In this document: piece by piece, positions 1-11,135 of the stretch
Layout: each line of letters opens with the position of its first letter
Numbering within the stretch: position 1 is the stretch's first letter
NCBI GenBank assembly: GCA_001630475.1
Contig: KV419397.1
Span: forward strand, 689,758-753,757
Direction: 5' to 3'
Length of the DNA: 64,000 nucleotides
DNA from: Sistotremastrum niveocremeum HHB9708
Lineage: Eukaryota > Basidiomycota > Agaricomycetes > Sistotremastrales > Sistotremastraceae
Made by a program: the position numbers and the translations under genes
Notes under the pieces: model-generated
Told to the model about the DNA's origin: nothing
The model's input: the letters and a program-made list of their open reading frames with translations, nothing else
Databases searched by the model: none

Positions 1-2
1 GT

Positions 3-266
3 GGCCCTTTTGAGCGGAATCGTGCGATGATGGTCAGATGCAATGATGAAGATCCTATCCTTCCTCTCGTCCTTCTCGGCGCTTCATGCGGACGGCGATT
101 TTATCTCCTGCATCATCAAGAATGTTGGGATTGCGCGTGTCTTCGAATGCAGGAAGATTTTTGTACAGTGGGCATAGCTCTCGGAACGAGCCGATTCACG
201 ACTTGCGATGCTTGTCTTCTTGACACCGAACGTGCGGAACATATTGCCCTGGAGCATGGCTTTTGA
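3..266 (+). CDS. Unknown protein, C-terminal part (cut by window edge)
   Basis: The open frame enters from the left edge, so only the last 87 residues are visible. I do not recognise the family. The piece matches the C-terminus of the next gene (512-2955). Both read GPFER, then V-R-C-x-D, L-L-x-A-x-C-G-R, Q-E-C-W-x-C, a G-T pair and a late C-x-x-C. The CxxC-type pairs suggest metal binding or disulphides, but this is inference. With the neighbour it forms a tandem paralogous pair in the same orientation, about 245 bp apart. It ends at TGA 264-266. That it is coding is well supported by conservation with the neighbour; function is unknown. Confidence 0.6.
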   Translation, partial: GPFERNRAMMVRCNDEDPILPLVLLGASCGRRFYLLHHQECWDCACLRMQEDFCTVGIALGTSRFTTCDACLLDTERAEHIALEHGF

Positions 267-511
267 AGTTTGTGATGGTCATGCAACTGTTGGCCAAGGA
301 AATTTTAGACGCCTGTGCCTGGTAACTCGACTTGCGTCAGTCAGCCGATAACGTCGGAGATATATGTCCTGTCTCTCCAGAACCTCCTTTCCCCCCTCAT
401 AACCCAATCAACTTTGTACGAAGTGAGTCCGTTATACTTCTATTAATCTCGACGACGAGCCTTATACCACTTTAGTGACATTCCAGGTATTCGCGGTCCA
501 ACGATCGCCAC

Positions 512-2955
512 GTGAGACTCATCACTCTTGGACAGGCCGGATGGCTCAGTGCTGCGTCCATCATTCCTTCCGATCCTGCAGCTGGATTGGAAATCATACT
601 ATCCCATGCTGAGGGTGATAATATATTCCCGTCCGGCCTGCTCAAAGATGAGCTTCTGGATCCGACCAACTTTACGGAATCCTTCCTAGATCCTTCAGTG
701 TCTACGAACGAATTTATCATCAGGCGCTTTTGCAGCACCTATCCGATTGAGAACTGGGCGCTGGACATCGTAAACCGCACCTTTTTGTTGGCGTCATTCT
801 CACGCCGTCATCAATTGCCAGATTTAGAGGAGCTTGCGACCGTCCTGGCCCTGGTGAAGGATCTCCGCCTCAAACTCCCGGACGATATTTGGCGTGACAT
901 TCGTCCGCATCTCATTTGGTACGAAATTGATGAATGGCGCTGCGTTATCTTGGATAATAACTGGAATCCATCCTTCGGCGATCTCAGCTCTTTCGAAAGA
1001 GCAATGACGGTCATAAGGTTTAACACGAGTCCATACTTGCCATACCTGGGTACCTGTGGCAGGTACCTCCCTGCTTTTTTCAGGGCCTGAGCTCATACTT
1101 GCCTCCAAAAAACCCCAAAAATCAGGTACTCATACCTGGGTACCTGCCTGTTTTCCCTACTAAAAACAGCAGGTACCTGGTCCAAGTACCTGCTTGGTCA
1201 GTGTTTTTTCCAAAAAGTTGATACTTGGTACTTGCCCCTTGCTTAGTAAGCAGGTACCTTGCCAGGTATACCTGCAGGTACCTGTTTTTTGCCTGGACTC
1301 GTGTTAAACCTTAGACGGTCATATTTATTGATGCCATACGAAGTCATGGCTCTTATTTCCAAGCGTTGAATGACATTCATGACTTCTAGGTCGAACCTCA
1401 TCTCAGTTGCCCCGGGGCCCTGGATATTTTACAACTCGGCAATCGCGGAGCTCAAACCTTGGTTAATGGAGGTCCGGAATTCGATGGTGCAGATTGCACT
1501 TGTGGCGGTTGTCTGCGCTATCATGGCGCCTTGCTCCAATCTAGCCGATTTCGTGCCAGCTATTACGCAGTCTTGAAAATTTGCCAAACGAAGCACTGTA
1601 ACGCACTCGAAATCGCGTGGGAGGATTCGATGTCTCGTGCTGAAGCTTGGCTAGCAGAGGCCGTATCTTTTCGGACCGAATCCTTCGAAGATCCATTTCC
1701 AGTTTCTCCCAATGTCACGCGGCTTGGTCCGACTATCTTCGAGATAGCGAATGCGTGCCAAATCAAGATCGGTCATGATATTACTGATCCTCAAGATCTC
1801 GGTCCTGTGGACCCTTCATTCCTCGACACCTCCACATCCAAATTGCTAAAATTTGCGGCTATGCTCCGTCTCGAGTGCATCCGCCCAAAGAAGCCCCCTA
1901 AATTCATGTCGGACTCTGTACCCTCCACATCATATGTTGAGGGCGTGGGCTACCTCTTGTATCATCAGCCTTGGTACAACGCTTCCTTCTTGCCCCCTGT
2001 GCAAGTAGATCGACATGAACTCATGATATGCGGCAACTGGCTCATTGAGCTAGCCGAGACTACCACCTCCAACCGTAAACCACGGTTCTCTCTGATAACC
2101 CCATCGGACAGCACTTCGATTGTCCTACACCTCGTTCCCATGGGTCAAACGATTTATCCGCTGTGCATGCCCACACATCCCGCCCTTGACTTGCCAACAA
2201 ACGCGCCACAGCGACATGCCGCTGATCAATTTGAACCAGTTGAGGAAGCTAGACATGGAGCTGAACCTCTGGATCATGATCCAGCTAGTATTATCTTTGA
2301 GATTGGCAATACTTTCGCAGCTGGATTCCCGTTGTTCTCAGTTGCAAATCCATACCAGAGGCTCTTCCACTACAGCTTCTATGCTTTAGCGCTCAAACTC
2401 AAATGCTCCTATGCAGGCCGCTTCTATGAAACTTGGTGGAGGCCAATCATTCATTTGGGTCGCAAGTGCACGCATGAGCATCCTTATTCCTCCGCCACTC
2501 ATTGTTCCCTCGATAGCAAGGATCTACTGCGACAATTACGACGACCATCCGCATCATTCCCCAGTCGCGTTGATGAATTCCTCACCGAAACATCTTCTGC
2601 AGGCCCGGCCACCACTCCTGCACAAGACCAAGAATATGTCAAGATATTACTCGAGGAGCATGATTATCGAACAGAGCACCTACGAAGTAGACTTGGCCCC
2701 TTTGAGCGGTATCAGGCGCTCATTGTTCGATGTGACGATGATGCCACGCTCCGCCCGACTATTTTGCTGGCTGCAGCCTGCGGTCGCAAGATTCACTTGA
2801 TCGACTATCAGGAATGCTGGAGTTGCGGTTCTACTAATACGGTGGAAGCCGGATGTGCTGTTGCCATAGCGTGTGGGACTAAATTTCTGAGTCGTTGCGC
2901 CACCTGTGATTCTGCAGCTCAACGTGCGGACATTGTAGCCAGCCAGATAGGGTAG
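512..2955 (+). CDS. Unknown cysteine-containing protein interrupted by a MITE
   Basis: Reads from ATG 512 to TAG 2955 in two open blocks: 512-1009 and 1390-2955. A 300-bp hAT-like MITE (1014-1313) lies between them. If 1010-1389 is an intron (donor GTCATA, weak; acceptor TTCTAG), the frame is kept and the product has 687 residues. Without that intron the frame runs on after the element and meets TAG at 1387. The element therefore sits either at the very start of an intron or inside an exon of a damaged gene. The C-terminal 85 residues are paralogous to the partial gene at 3-266. Other visible cysteine motifs are DCTCGGC soon after residue 190 and CWSCG near the end. No family recognised. Confidence 0.55.
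1014..1313. mobile_element. hAT-like MITE, copy 1
   Basis: 300 bp with perfect 20-bp terminal inverted repeats: TAAGGTTTAACACGAGTCCA on the left and its complement on the right. It is flanked by an exact 8-bp target duplication GACGGTCA (1006-1013 and 1314-1321). The 8-bp duplication and the TAAGG start (Y-A-R-N-G) fit the hAT superfamily. The inside is packed with GGTACCTG-type units and holds no transposase. It shares TIR pattern and internal units with the copies at 3418 and 5364, but is diverged from them. It lies inside the unknown gene 512-2955. Confidence 0.85.
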
Positions 2956-3409
2956 TTTGGATTCCATTACTGGGCCCGTTCTGAACCGAGTAAATCATTT
3001 CATACGGCGATGAGAAAGTAAGAGGGGTGATGGAGATGTGCTCAGCGGGGAGCATTGGGTGATTATGTAATTTCCCCCTCCCTGTTTGGTGCGTGAAGCG
3101 AGCTCAGATCTAGAGCTTTAGTGATGTTGTACATGTATGTGTCATTTGATTACCCTGGCTCCCTATGAAAATATAAAGCTGTACAAGTTCCTGGACGAGT
3201 GACAATGGTATTTTCTTAGGCTTGCTGCCCCGTTATTGGTAAATTGTACGACTCGCCAGTCATATTGTAGCGATAATTGTACTGATCAATTTATCTTGTG
3301 ACGGCGATCATTATAGCGCAACAAGAAGCACAGTTTCATTTAAACAATTTAGAATTTATTTCATTGGATTTCAGGGAATTTGACTAGGACTTCGAAATAA
3401 TACGTCGCA
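2956..3409. other. Gene-free stretch
   Basis: Lies between the unknown gene and MITE copy 2. I see no supported gene, repeat or RNA. Confidence 0.5.
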
Positions 3410-3417
3410 GTCTGGCT

Positions 3418-3707
3418 TAAGGATGAACACGAGTATATACCTGCCCCACCTGAGTATCCACTCATGAGTATTTCAGAGGAAATTCTGGCGAGCCATACCC
3501 ACTCACTTCCCAAAAGACGGGTACCTACCTGAGTAATACCTGGGTAAAAAGGCCATTTTACCCAGGTACCCCAGGTATGGATACCTGTTTTTGACAGTTT
3601 TTCTGGGGAAGCCAATACTCAGTACCTGTAAAAAATGAAAAAGGCAGGTACCTACTCAGGTTTATCCATGGGTACCAATTTTTTTGCTATACTCGTGTTC
3701 ATCCTTA
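3418..3707. mobile_element. hAT-like MITE, copy 2
   Basis: 290 bp with perfect 20-bp TIRs (TAAGGATGAACACGAGTATA) and an exact 8-bp target duplication GTCTGGCT (3410-3417 and 3708-3715). There is no coding capacity. It is a near-identical inverted copy of the element at 5364-5653 (about seven differences by eye over 290 bp). Same family as 1014-1313: shared TAAGG-T-AACACGAGT end and GGTACC-rich interior. Confidence 0.88.
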
Positions 3708-3787
3708 GTCTGGCTCCAAACAGCTCAGAGTCTCGGACGCCGTTCCTCGGCCGATGGCCCGGAACATTAAACAGTTTCAACCAGGAC

Positions 3788-4296
3788 TAGTGTTCCAAGG
3801 TCCAGTTGCCGTGACCGGTGGCAACCGCAGGTCGCGACCGGACCGTGACCGGACCGCAGTTGCCGGTCGCCTAGGTTCCTGGAAAATCAGGCAACCGGCA
3901 ACCGCAGTCATGACCGGTCGTGACCGTGGTCGCAACCGAGGACCCTTAAGGGTCCCCAACCAGGGTACCCAGAGGGTATTTTGGGTCTCAAATGGGTGTT
4001 TGTGGTGACATATCTGGTATATATTGGTCTCTATATGCATGTACAACATCATATGAGGTGTATATACAGTATATATAATATAATAATGATTAAAATATTG
4101 ATAAAAGACCGGTTGTGACTGGGAAAAGTGGCCATGACTGGTTGCGCAACCGGTCGCAGCCATGACCGGTCGCCGGACCGCAACCGCAGTCGCAGTTGCC
4201 AGTCACACAAAATTTTGGACGGCAACCGGACCGGCAGTTGCCAGTCGCAACCTCCGGGGGTCAAAAGTCCAGTCGTGACTGGACCTCAGAACCCTA
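3788..4296. mobile_element. hAT-like non-autonomous element in the last exon of a secreted-protein gene
   Basis: 509 bp with imperfect TIRs: TAGTGTTCCAAGGTCCAGT against TAGGGTTCTGAGGTCCAGT from the other end. The flanking 8-bp target duplication is exact, ACCAGGAC (3780-3787 and 4297-4304). The TAGNG start and 8-bp duplication fit hAT. Both arms carry many GACCGGTCGC/CAACCGCAGT-type subrepeats, and the middle (about 4010-4110) is AT-rich. No transposase. It is inserted near the 3' end of the minus-strand gene 4203-5138 and supplies that gene's present stop codon. Open frames inside it (for example 3777-4163) are products of its GC-rich repeats. Confidence 0.85.
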
Positions 4297-5138
4297 ACCA
4301 GGACATAAGCTGATAGGATCGACTGTGTAAATCGTGTGTATTGCGATGTAGAAGGTCAATACATACCGATGTCCGTGTTTCCAAAGAACTGGCATGTTCC
4401 GCCGTTAGCATTCTCCTTAGCCTGGCAATGAGTTGCAACGAAATCGATCACTCCGGCGACTAGGAGAGAATAAGTGTGAGTGATGGGATGAGAGTATTTC
4501 AGATAATTTTACGATTCTTTGAGTCCCAGCAATAGTATACGTCTTGATCATCGGCGTGAAACTCGACTCGGCAGCTCTTGTAGTTCCATTGGAAGAATGT
4601 TCCTTGTGTAAGACTGAACTGCCCATCACCGGCATTTGCGCTAGGAACGAATGGCGTTCGTGAGACCTCCGTGATTGAGAACTCGAAAGCTTCGAATTAC
4701 TTAGCGAGGGTTTCACAGTCTGAAACAAGAATCATTGTCAACACGAGCCTATGAAAGCACAAATGTGGAGAAAAGTCACATGCCATTAGGATTGGGTCCG
4801 CCAGACCTGTAAGATAGGCAGCTTTCAGAGACAAATATCACGGAATAAACTGATCGAACCCACCCATTCTCACAGTATGTAGTGCAAGGAGCACCGCAGA
4901 GGTCGTATCCTCTCTTTATCAAGGAGCTTTCAGTCGTGTTACCGACCGCGGCGGACCTCTTCTCAATGGTTGGGATGTTGCAGACCGTATGGATCAGAGG
5001 CGCGCCGTCTACGATCTTGGTAGTTACAAGAGTGGGCACGGAGCCGTCGGGGCAGGATCCAGCAGGATTCTCCACAGCTGCACAAAGAGCAGTGGAGACG
5101 AGAGCGGCGAGGACGATGAATGTCTTGGAGAAATGCAT
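4203..5138 (-). CDS. Small secreted cysteine-rich protein with Kex2 site; C-terminus altered by hAT insertion
   Basis: Exons (minus strand): 5138-4864, 4806-4784, 4719-4701, 4640-4513, 4459-4367, then 4309 onward. The start MHFSKTF gives a clear signal peptide. A propeptide follows, with dibasic KR at residues 60-61 and 75-76, the second just before GYDLCGAPCTTYC. So a Kex2-type cut would release a mature protein with eight cysteines. Exon structure and sequence match the intact paralogue at 17478-18242. Intron 4720-4783 begins GCATGT (GC-AG). The paralogue ends SYVKVETV. Here the hAT element enters after AYVLV, so the last residues (VETV before insertion; old stop at 3767-3769) are replaced by about 29 element-encoded residues, ending at 4203. 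Present product 214 residues, ancestral 187. No catalytic domain is seen; an effector or cell-wall role is only a guess. Confidence 0.8.
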
Positions 5139-5363
5139 AGCAGATGTTGGTCTGTTGGTGTGGAAAGCAGAAGATACTGGCTTGAGAGAAAACCGCACAT
5201 TCTGCTGGGTTTATATATCGTAGGTCCCAAGGAAAAATGTTCCAGATATGTCTTAGACCACGTCTTCCATCAGTTTCACTAAACGCTGCCAACTTGATAT
5301 GCATTCGTTCGTATTAGTCCCGCCAGGGGATGACCAAACCGGCGCTTTAAACTGCATCATTGA

Positions 5364-5653
5364 TAAGGATGAACACGAGTATAGCAAAAAAATTGGTACC
5401 CATGGATAAACCTGAGTAGGTACCTGCCTTTTTCATTTTTTACAGGTACCGAGTATTGGCTTTCCCAGAAAAACTGTCAAAAACAGGTATCCATACCTGG
5501 GGTACCTGGGTAAAAAGGCCATTTTACTCAGGTATTACTCAGGTAGGTACCTGTCTTTTGGGAAGTGAGTGGGTATGGCTGGCCAGAATTTCCTCTGAAA
5601 TACTCATGAGTGGATACTCAGGTGGGGCAGGTATATACTCGTGTTCATCCTTA
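5364..5653. mobile_element. hAT-like MITE, copy 3
   Basis: 290 bp with the same TIR as copy 2 (TAAGGATGAACACGAGTATA) and an exact 8-bp target duplication ATCATTGA (5356-5363 and 5654-5661). It lies in the opposite orientation to copy 2 and is about 97-98% identical by eye. The two copies bracket the secreted-protein gene 4203-5138, and this one lies about 225 bp upstream of its ATG. Confidence 0.88.
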
Positions 5654-5661
5654 ATCATTGA

Positions 5662-6341
5662 TTCCACAACGGAGAGCAGATGGGCGTCCTAGAAGATTCT
5701 AGTGATATTTGACTCCTTCTGTGACCTGTCGAAATTTTAGCCGTGGCGTCCAGAGATCTATAAGAATCTTTGTGGAGTGGTAGAGCTGAGCTGAAGCTCG
5801 GAATACAGCACTGGTCCATGATACTCAAGTAGTAGTGTCGAAACTCCGACAGAGTGCACAACTCGGTCATTCAAGCACGCCGCCGACCCCGCAAACGGAT
5901 AGAGGTCGCCGAAGCACGTTCGAAGTCATACCTTAGAAGTTAGAAGTGAGACTTTCTGGAGTCTAATAGGATAAGCCTAGGCGGACGGAGATGATTTTGT
6001 GCGCGAGAAGGATTTCGATCGGTGATAGGAGAGTGGTCGATGTTAGACATATGAATCCTGATGCTTTTCAGACCCTTTCGCAACGAGAAAACTCTTGAGA
6101 ACATGTACATGCGATGTTCGGTTCGGGAAAGTCGAGAGTTGCATGTCGAGAATAGTAGAATGATTTTTATACCCCGAGAAATCGTGATTATTGCCTCTGT
6201 TTTACACCGCGATCCAGCCAGGCGTGTAATGTCCTATGAACGCAGACTTAGGACGGCTGCCCAAAACCAGGTTCTGACGGGTGATCAGCAGACCGGCAGG
6301 GGACCGCGAAGAAAAGCGCTCACTAGCCACTACTAGTACTA
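5662..6341. other. Gene-free stretch
   Basis: Between two MITEs. The short open frames here (for example 6061-6336) have no recognisable product and no sign of splicing partners. I see no gene. Confidence 0.5.
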
Positions 6342-6678
6342 CTGTAGAAAAAGGACCATAGCGGCGTGTCCCCTGTCCCCAGGGTCCGCCGCGCCGCTAT
6401 ATTTTCAAATTGTCCCTTGTCCCTTTCGCTGTAAATGAATAAATAAATCATTAAAATATTCGAAAATATCGCGAAAATATTCCCAGTAGTGCGGAAACAT
6501 TATCTGTGTTATCCCAAGACATTCACAGGTCAATACTGATTAGATTACAGCAATTTATCGTGGTTTAGAGTGTTTTTTTACGATTTGTCCCCTGTCCCTG
6601 TGCCTCGTGCCTTACCGCCGCAGTGTACTTTTCGTGTCCCTTGTCCCCACCCCCGCCGCAATGGTTCTTTTTCTACAG
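6342..6678. mobile_element. TA-flanked MITE (Tc1/mariner-like ends)
   Basis: About 337 bp with TIRs of CTGTAGAAAAAGGACCAT and, from the right, CTGTAGAAAAAGAACCATT. Both continue into GCGGCG. TA flanks both ends, as expected for a TA target duplication. GC-rich arms (GTCCCC-TGTCCC units) surround an AT-rich centre. No coding capacity. The superfamily is inferred only from the TA duplication. Confidence 0.6.
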
Positions 6679-8116
6679 TATGAGTAGCGCATCAAGAGGC
6701 CCTTCTGATCGTCAAAGCATCGGGAACGTGTAAAACTCTAAGTAAATTTAGCAGAACTCGCTTCGATTGGACTTGGATTGGACTCTCGAGTGACCGTCCA
6801 AATTGAGAGGGTCAACATCAAAATTGCAACTCCGACTGCCCATCATTTTTCTCCCTGCCCGCAACATTCATTGGATGCGCAGTCCAGCGCTTTTTATGCC
6901 TTCCACCTGCCATCTCGAGTCAAAAGCCCCAGACGGGGATCATCACATTTAATGGCTGCCTCCGCGATATAACTGTCTCGGGAAGATTTCTGGGCGGCGA
7001 TGACTATTAGTTGGCGCTCGTTGTTGAAGGCGGATGAGGCCCTGACTGAAGCCGCTCCTGAGGTTCAAATATATATATATATATTCAAAAAACTACGTGG
7101 TTATGAAGGATTATCCAGGTGTGTAGATTACACAGATCTTTCTTTCAACTTTCTGACGTCGTCACCAGTGAACAAAGGTCATGACGTCGATGTGTTCGAA
7201 ACCGGTACTGATTCTCTAGCATGCACATCAATGACAAGGCGCTCAACTACATTCTATTCATTCCTCCCCAATGAATATCAAACCGCAGTCACACCAAGGG
7301 CTGTTTAGCTTCACGAATCATCAATCAAGGAAGCAAGAGGCCAACAAAAGGCTCTGTCTAGGCATAGTCCCACTTGGTTCTTAGACTCCCAACACGATAA
7401 TCCGTCTTTGATTTCATGCAGAGACAAGTCTGAAGCGTCAAGTGCATGGCGTCTCGCGCTGAACGGTGACGGTCTTCATGGCCTGGCTTCTCTAAGGTGA
7501 TCTTGTCGCGATGATACTCGAATAACGGACTGGCTATACGCCCATCGTGTTCTGTGGTCTCATTGAACTTGGCTATATTCCGTGCTCTGTTGTTTCAAAT
7601 TCTTTGCTACTGTACTATGGGCCTGTCGTTAGTCCGAGTCCGATTTGGCGATTCTCTCTTACCCAGTCCGAATGATACAGTACTGCATCCAGAAAACAAG
7701 TCTCTTACTCGACGTGTGCATGAAATCCAGGAGTTATTTGGCCTTTTTATGATTGCTATGGCATCCTCTCAGTGCAAGCTTTGTAACTGCCCTGATTGCT
7801 CCAGCCATGTCTATCAAATATTGAGAGTTGAATTTTAACTACGGTCCAAATTTAGGAAATGATCAAAGAAAGATTACAAGTAGTAGATGCATAAGCTTAC
7901 GTAAGAAGACCCTTTCACGAGTTCTATCTTCCAAACGTAAACACGGTTCATAAAATGGAGACACCGTGCCCTATTCCATTCGCTCCAATTTGTCTTTTCA
8001 TTGTCTTTTTCGTCACCCAGACGACTCATCGCTGACTGAGTTGATCGCTCTCAATTCCGTACAACCGGAGTGAGATACACACTCTCAGGCTTCATCGATC
8101 CTGCGAGAGAACCACC
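6679..8116. other. Gene-free stretch
   Basis: I see no supported gene. A short AT dinucleotide run lies near 7068-7082. Open frames at 7000-7308 and 7554-7838 show no family motifs or credible exon partners. The last 100-200 bp should hold the promoter of the MYND gene at 8117. Confidence 0.45.
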
Positions 8117-9736
8117 ATGACCGTGCACGGACCACGATCTGAACGCCTCGCTGCCAGTGCAGACCACTATCTCTACAATGAATGGCTTAATCTGCAAAAA
8201 GACCCAAGCTACAAACCTAAGTGGCCTACCAGCTATACCTGTTTTCACTGTGGAAGGCAGTTCGAGAAGGTCAGTCCGTTTTTTGAGTGGCATTCGAGGC
8301 GCTGGGGAGTCAACTCAAGTCTGGCTTACATGTTTCTTGTAGCCTCTACGATGTTCAGCGTGTAAATCTGCGATATACTGCAGTAAGCAATGCGCGAAGG
8401 AAGATTGGAAGCCTTATGCAGCGGCTGGAGGAGGAGGGATGTATGAGGGACACAAAGACAACTGTGCTGCCATGAAGGTATGAATCACTTGAACATCCGG
8501 AAACGTACCCATCCTCAATCAACATTTATAGGAACAAATGAACCGCCTCGACGATTTCAACCGCATCTCAGAGCAACTTCCTTGGGTGGTCAAAAATGGC
8601 AATTACTACGATGCCGCCCTCACTCTTGCATCCCTAAAATTGCGTGGCACCGGATCATCATACGGCTGGTGGGCCATCCCGCCAGGTAGCGCCTTCGCAG
8701 CTCAGACATACGGCCAAGCATACCTCCAGAGGACGAACCATTGGAATGAGCTCGAGGGATGGAAGCTCCCTGAGAAAGAAATTCCTTGGTTGACCTTCGA
8801 CGAGTCCAAAGGGCGTAATCCACCTAAGTCGTTGCCCGATTTCGAAGATTCTTGGACTAGTTATTATCAATGGCGCGGTTTACCATTATCCTCTCCGGCC
8901 GCCCTTTTGCTTCACTGGCCCCTGGCCGTCTACCGAATGCTTCGGGAGCTAGGCATCACTGTGGGTTCTGCGGACAAGCGCAGATCGTTGAAAATTTTCC
9001 TGCTTGGTCTGGAGGTAAGTCGCTGTTTTCCGGACGTCAGTTTCAGCTTCTTATCTTGTCAACAGAAAGAACTAGAACATATCCCCATGTGTGTACATCC
9101 TATTATCTCTGTCCAATGTCAGCTAATGGTCTTAACAGATTCGGAGAATTGGCTCTTCTTTTCCCTTACTGTGACCTGCAGGTGGTATTATTCGGAGCAT
9201 CCGTCTTCAACGCTTCCAAGAATGCCCGGAAAGGAACTCTCGCTGCGAAAGGCGTTCTCTACGAGTACGAAGCTCCCAAAACGCTTGGTGGCGGAACGAT
9301 CAAGATCACTATGCATACCAAATCACCTTACTACGATCCAGCGCAATACAAAGAAAGACCCGACGCTCTCATTGCGTTGAATGCGGGAGTCACAACCTAT
9401 CCAGAATGGTTCCCAGTCATCATTCACTCGATCAAGGAGGACGTTCCTTTCGCTGTCACTGATTACGTCGATGCTTCACTCGACGAATGTGATAGAGGTA
9501 TACCGGGGATTATCAGTCAGGAACTCATGCGGAGTGGCAGTAGGGGTTCGATGCCGTTGATGACGGCGATGATGCAGGGGAAACGAAAGAAGGTCATGAA
9601 TGAATTCATGTGTCCTGCGGCGAAAGCTCCTGCTGCTAATTATCTGCCGTCTGGGAGTAATGCTTGGGTATATATAGTGAACGCTGGAGCAGCATCCCAG
9701 GATCAGAATCTTAATGGAGTGCTAGAAGTTGATTAG
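8117..9736 (+). CDS. MYND zinc-finger protein with MSS51-like C-terminal domain
   Basis: Exons 8117-8269, 8343-8477, 8532-9014, 9066-9088 and 9139-9736 join in frame to 463 residues. The MYND finger (about residues 42-95) spans the first intron: CFHCGRQFEK continues as PLRCSACKSAIYCSKQC and closes with HKDNC, giving the C-x2-C, C-x2-C, C-x3-C, H-x3-C ligands. The rest (SADKRRSLKIFLLGLEKELE onward, then FGELALLFPYCDLQVVLFG) resembles the C-terminal domain of mitochondrial splicing suppressor 51-like proteins found with MYND fingers in fungi. A role in protein-protein contact or mitochondrial translation control is inferred from the family. The very small exon 4 (23 bp) is needed for the frame. 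Confidence 0.82.
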
Positions 9737-11135
9737 TCTAGACAAGTATTAATCACAGATTTCTTGTAATGTAGTTGTGTCTAGTACATGTTAAGCAATG
9801 TCTTCGCCATTAATAGTATTAACTCCCAAGATAACAACGCATGTCCAGCTTTGAATTCGGACACAAATATCCCATGAACGTACCGTATTGACTCAAGCGA
9901 CAGTCGCTAGTCGTGGTCACGACGATGTATATCCATGTCGAATATTATTTTCCCAAGACACTAATCTACAAAAGAAGTAAAAGGACCAAGACCAAGAATG
10001 AAACTGACAACGAGAAGTCTGTACTATTAACCGGTAAAAAAGAGAATTAGAGAAAGACGTGAATGAGATCCGGAGGTTGAAGTCCATGGACGACTTCATA
10101 TATGTACGTGTGCCGACGAATATTCCAGGGCCGTCTCTCGAGGTGGATGAATCTCGTGAGTGAAATAAGTCACGGAGAATGAACATCCTCAGGGGTAGAT
10201 TCGGGAACCGAACGGAATAGAGAGATGAATTGCTCATCGCATCTCCGTGGACAGCTATGCTGGAGGAGGATGGGGCCATCCCTCGATCGCTCCAGCGTCA
10301 GGGGCAGTCGAAGGTCTGGCACGGCGGCGATAGACGCAACGCAGCAACTTGAAGCCTGGGATTATACGGTCGAGCGCCTGAGTACCCCGCCAGTGCAAAG
10401 ACTGGTCGTATTACCAGCATCTCAAGTCGTGCTACGATGCGGCCACTGAATTTCTGTGCGGCCGGAGGTGCGAGGAAGGGAGAGATAGGGATAGGAGATA
10501 TGTAAGGTATGTGGGATGGATGGAGGGTATGGAATATGTACGTATGTCGTATGTATGCTGGGTGGGTCGTGATCTGATCATGAACGTGAAGGCGAAGGCA
10601 TATGGGCGGGTACGTTTTCGGGAGGTGACGGCGGTGAATGGTCCACCCGTCCGCCGTATGGCGTACGGCAAGAATCGGGATGGGAGACGGAAAGGTCGGG
10701 TGGGGCAGGGACGTTCGATTATCCCATTTTCCGGGCGGGCCGTCCCGTCCAGCGGGTCCAGGAGAGTAATGAAACGACGACATCGAATCATCGATGGGCG
10801 ATGAGCGTCACAGTGACAGGAAGTGATGCGAATAGCGGAGACAGCGAGGAGTAGAGACACGGTGTATGCACGAGGATGAAGGGGTTGGATATGACATGTT
10901 GGTCGGATTGAAGGAGGCGATTTGGGCAGATATGACGTCGAGGGCAAAAGATGGCAACTATCGAGGTGAGCTGATAGGAGGCTAAGCGATCGAATGGGAC
11001 CATCGTGGTGACGGTATGGTGTACTATGGACTCGGTGTGGGTGTGAATGAGGGCATGAGGGAACGGCGAGGACACTCAGACATCTGGGAGGGATGTCAAG
11101 ATGTGTTCTGTGAAGGAGTAAGGTAGCATATATAC
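9737..11135. other. Gene-free stretch with strong strand asymmetry
   Basis: From about 10200 to 11130 the plus strand is purine-rich (GGAT, GGGATGG, GAGG words) and the minus strand is rich in TC and CAT words. This opens long meaningless frames on the minus strand (10432-11151). I find no conserved domain or convincing exon. It lies between the 3' ends of two convergent genes and probably includes their 3' UTRs. Confidence 0.45.

Noticed and set aside
3777-4163. Open frames over GC-rich repeats
   Set aside because: They lie inside the hAT-like element and come from its GACCGGTCGC subrepeats.
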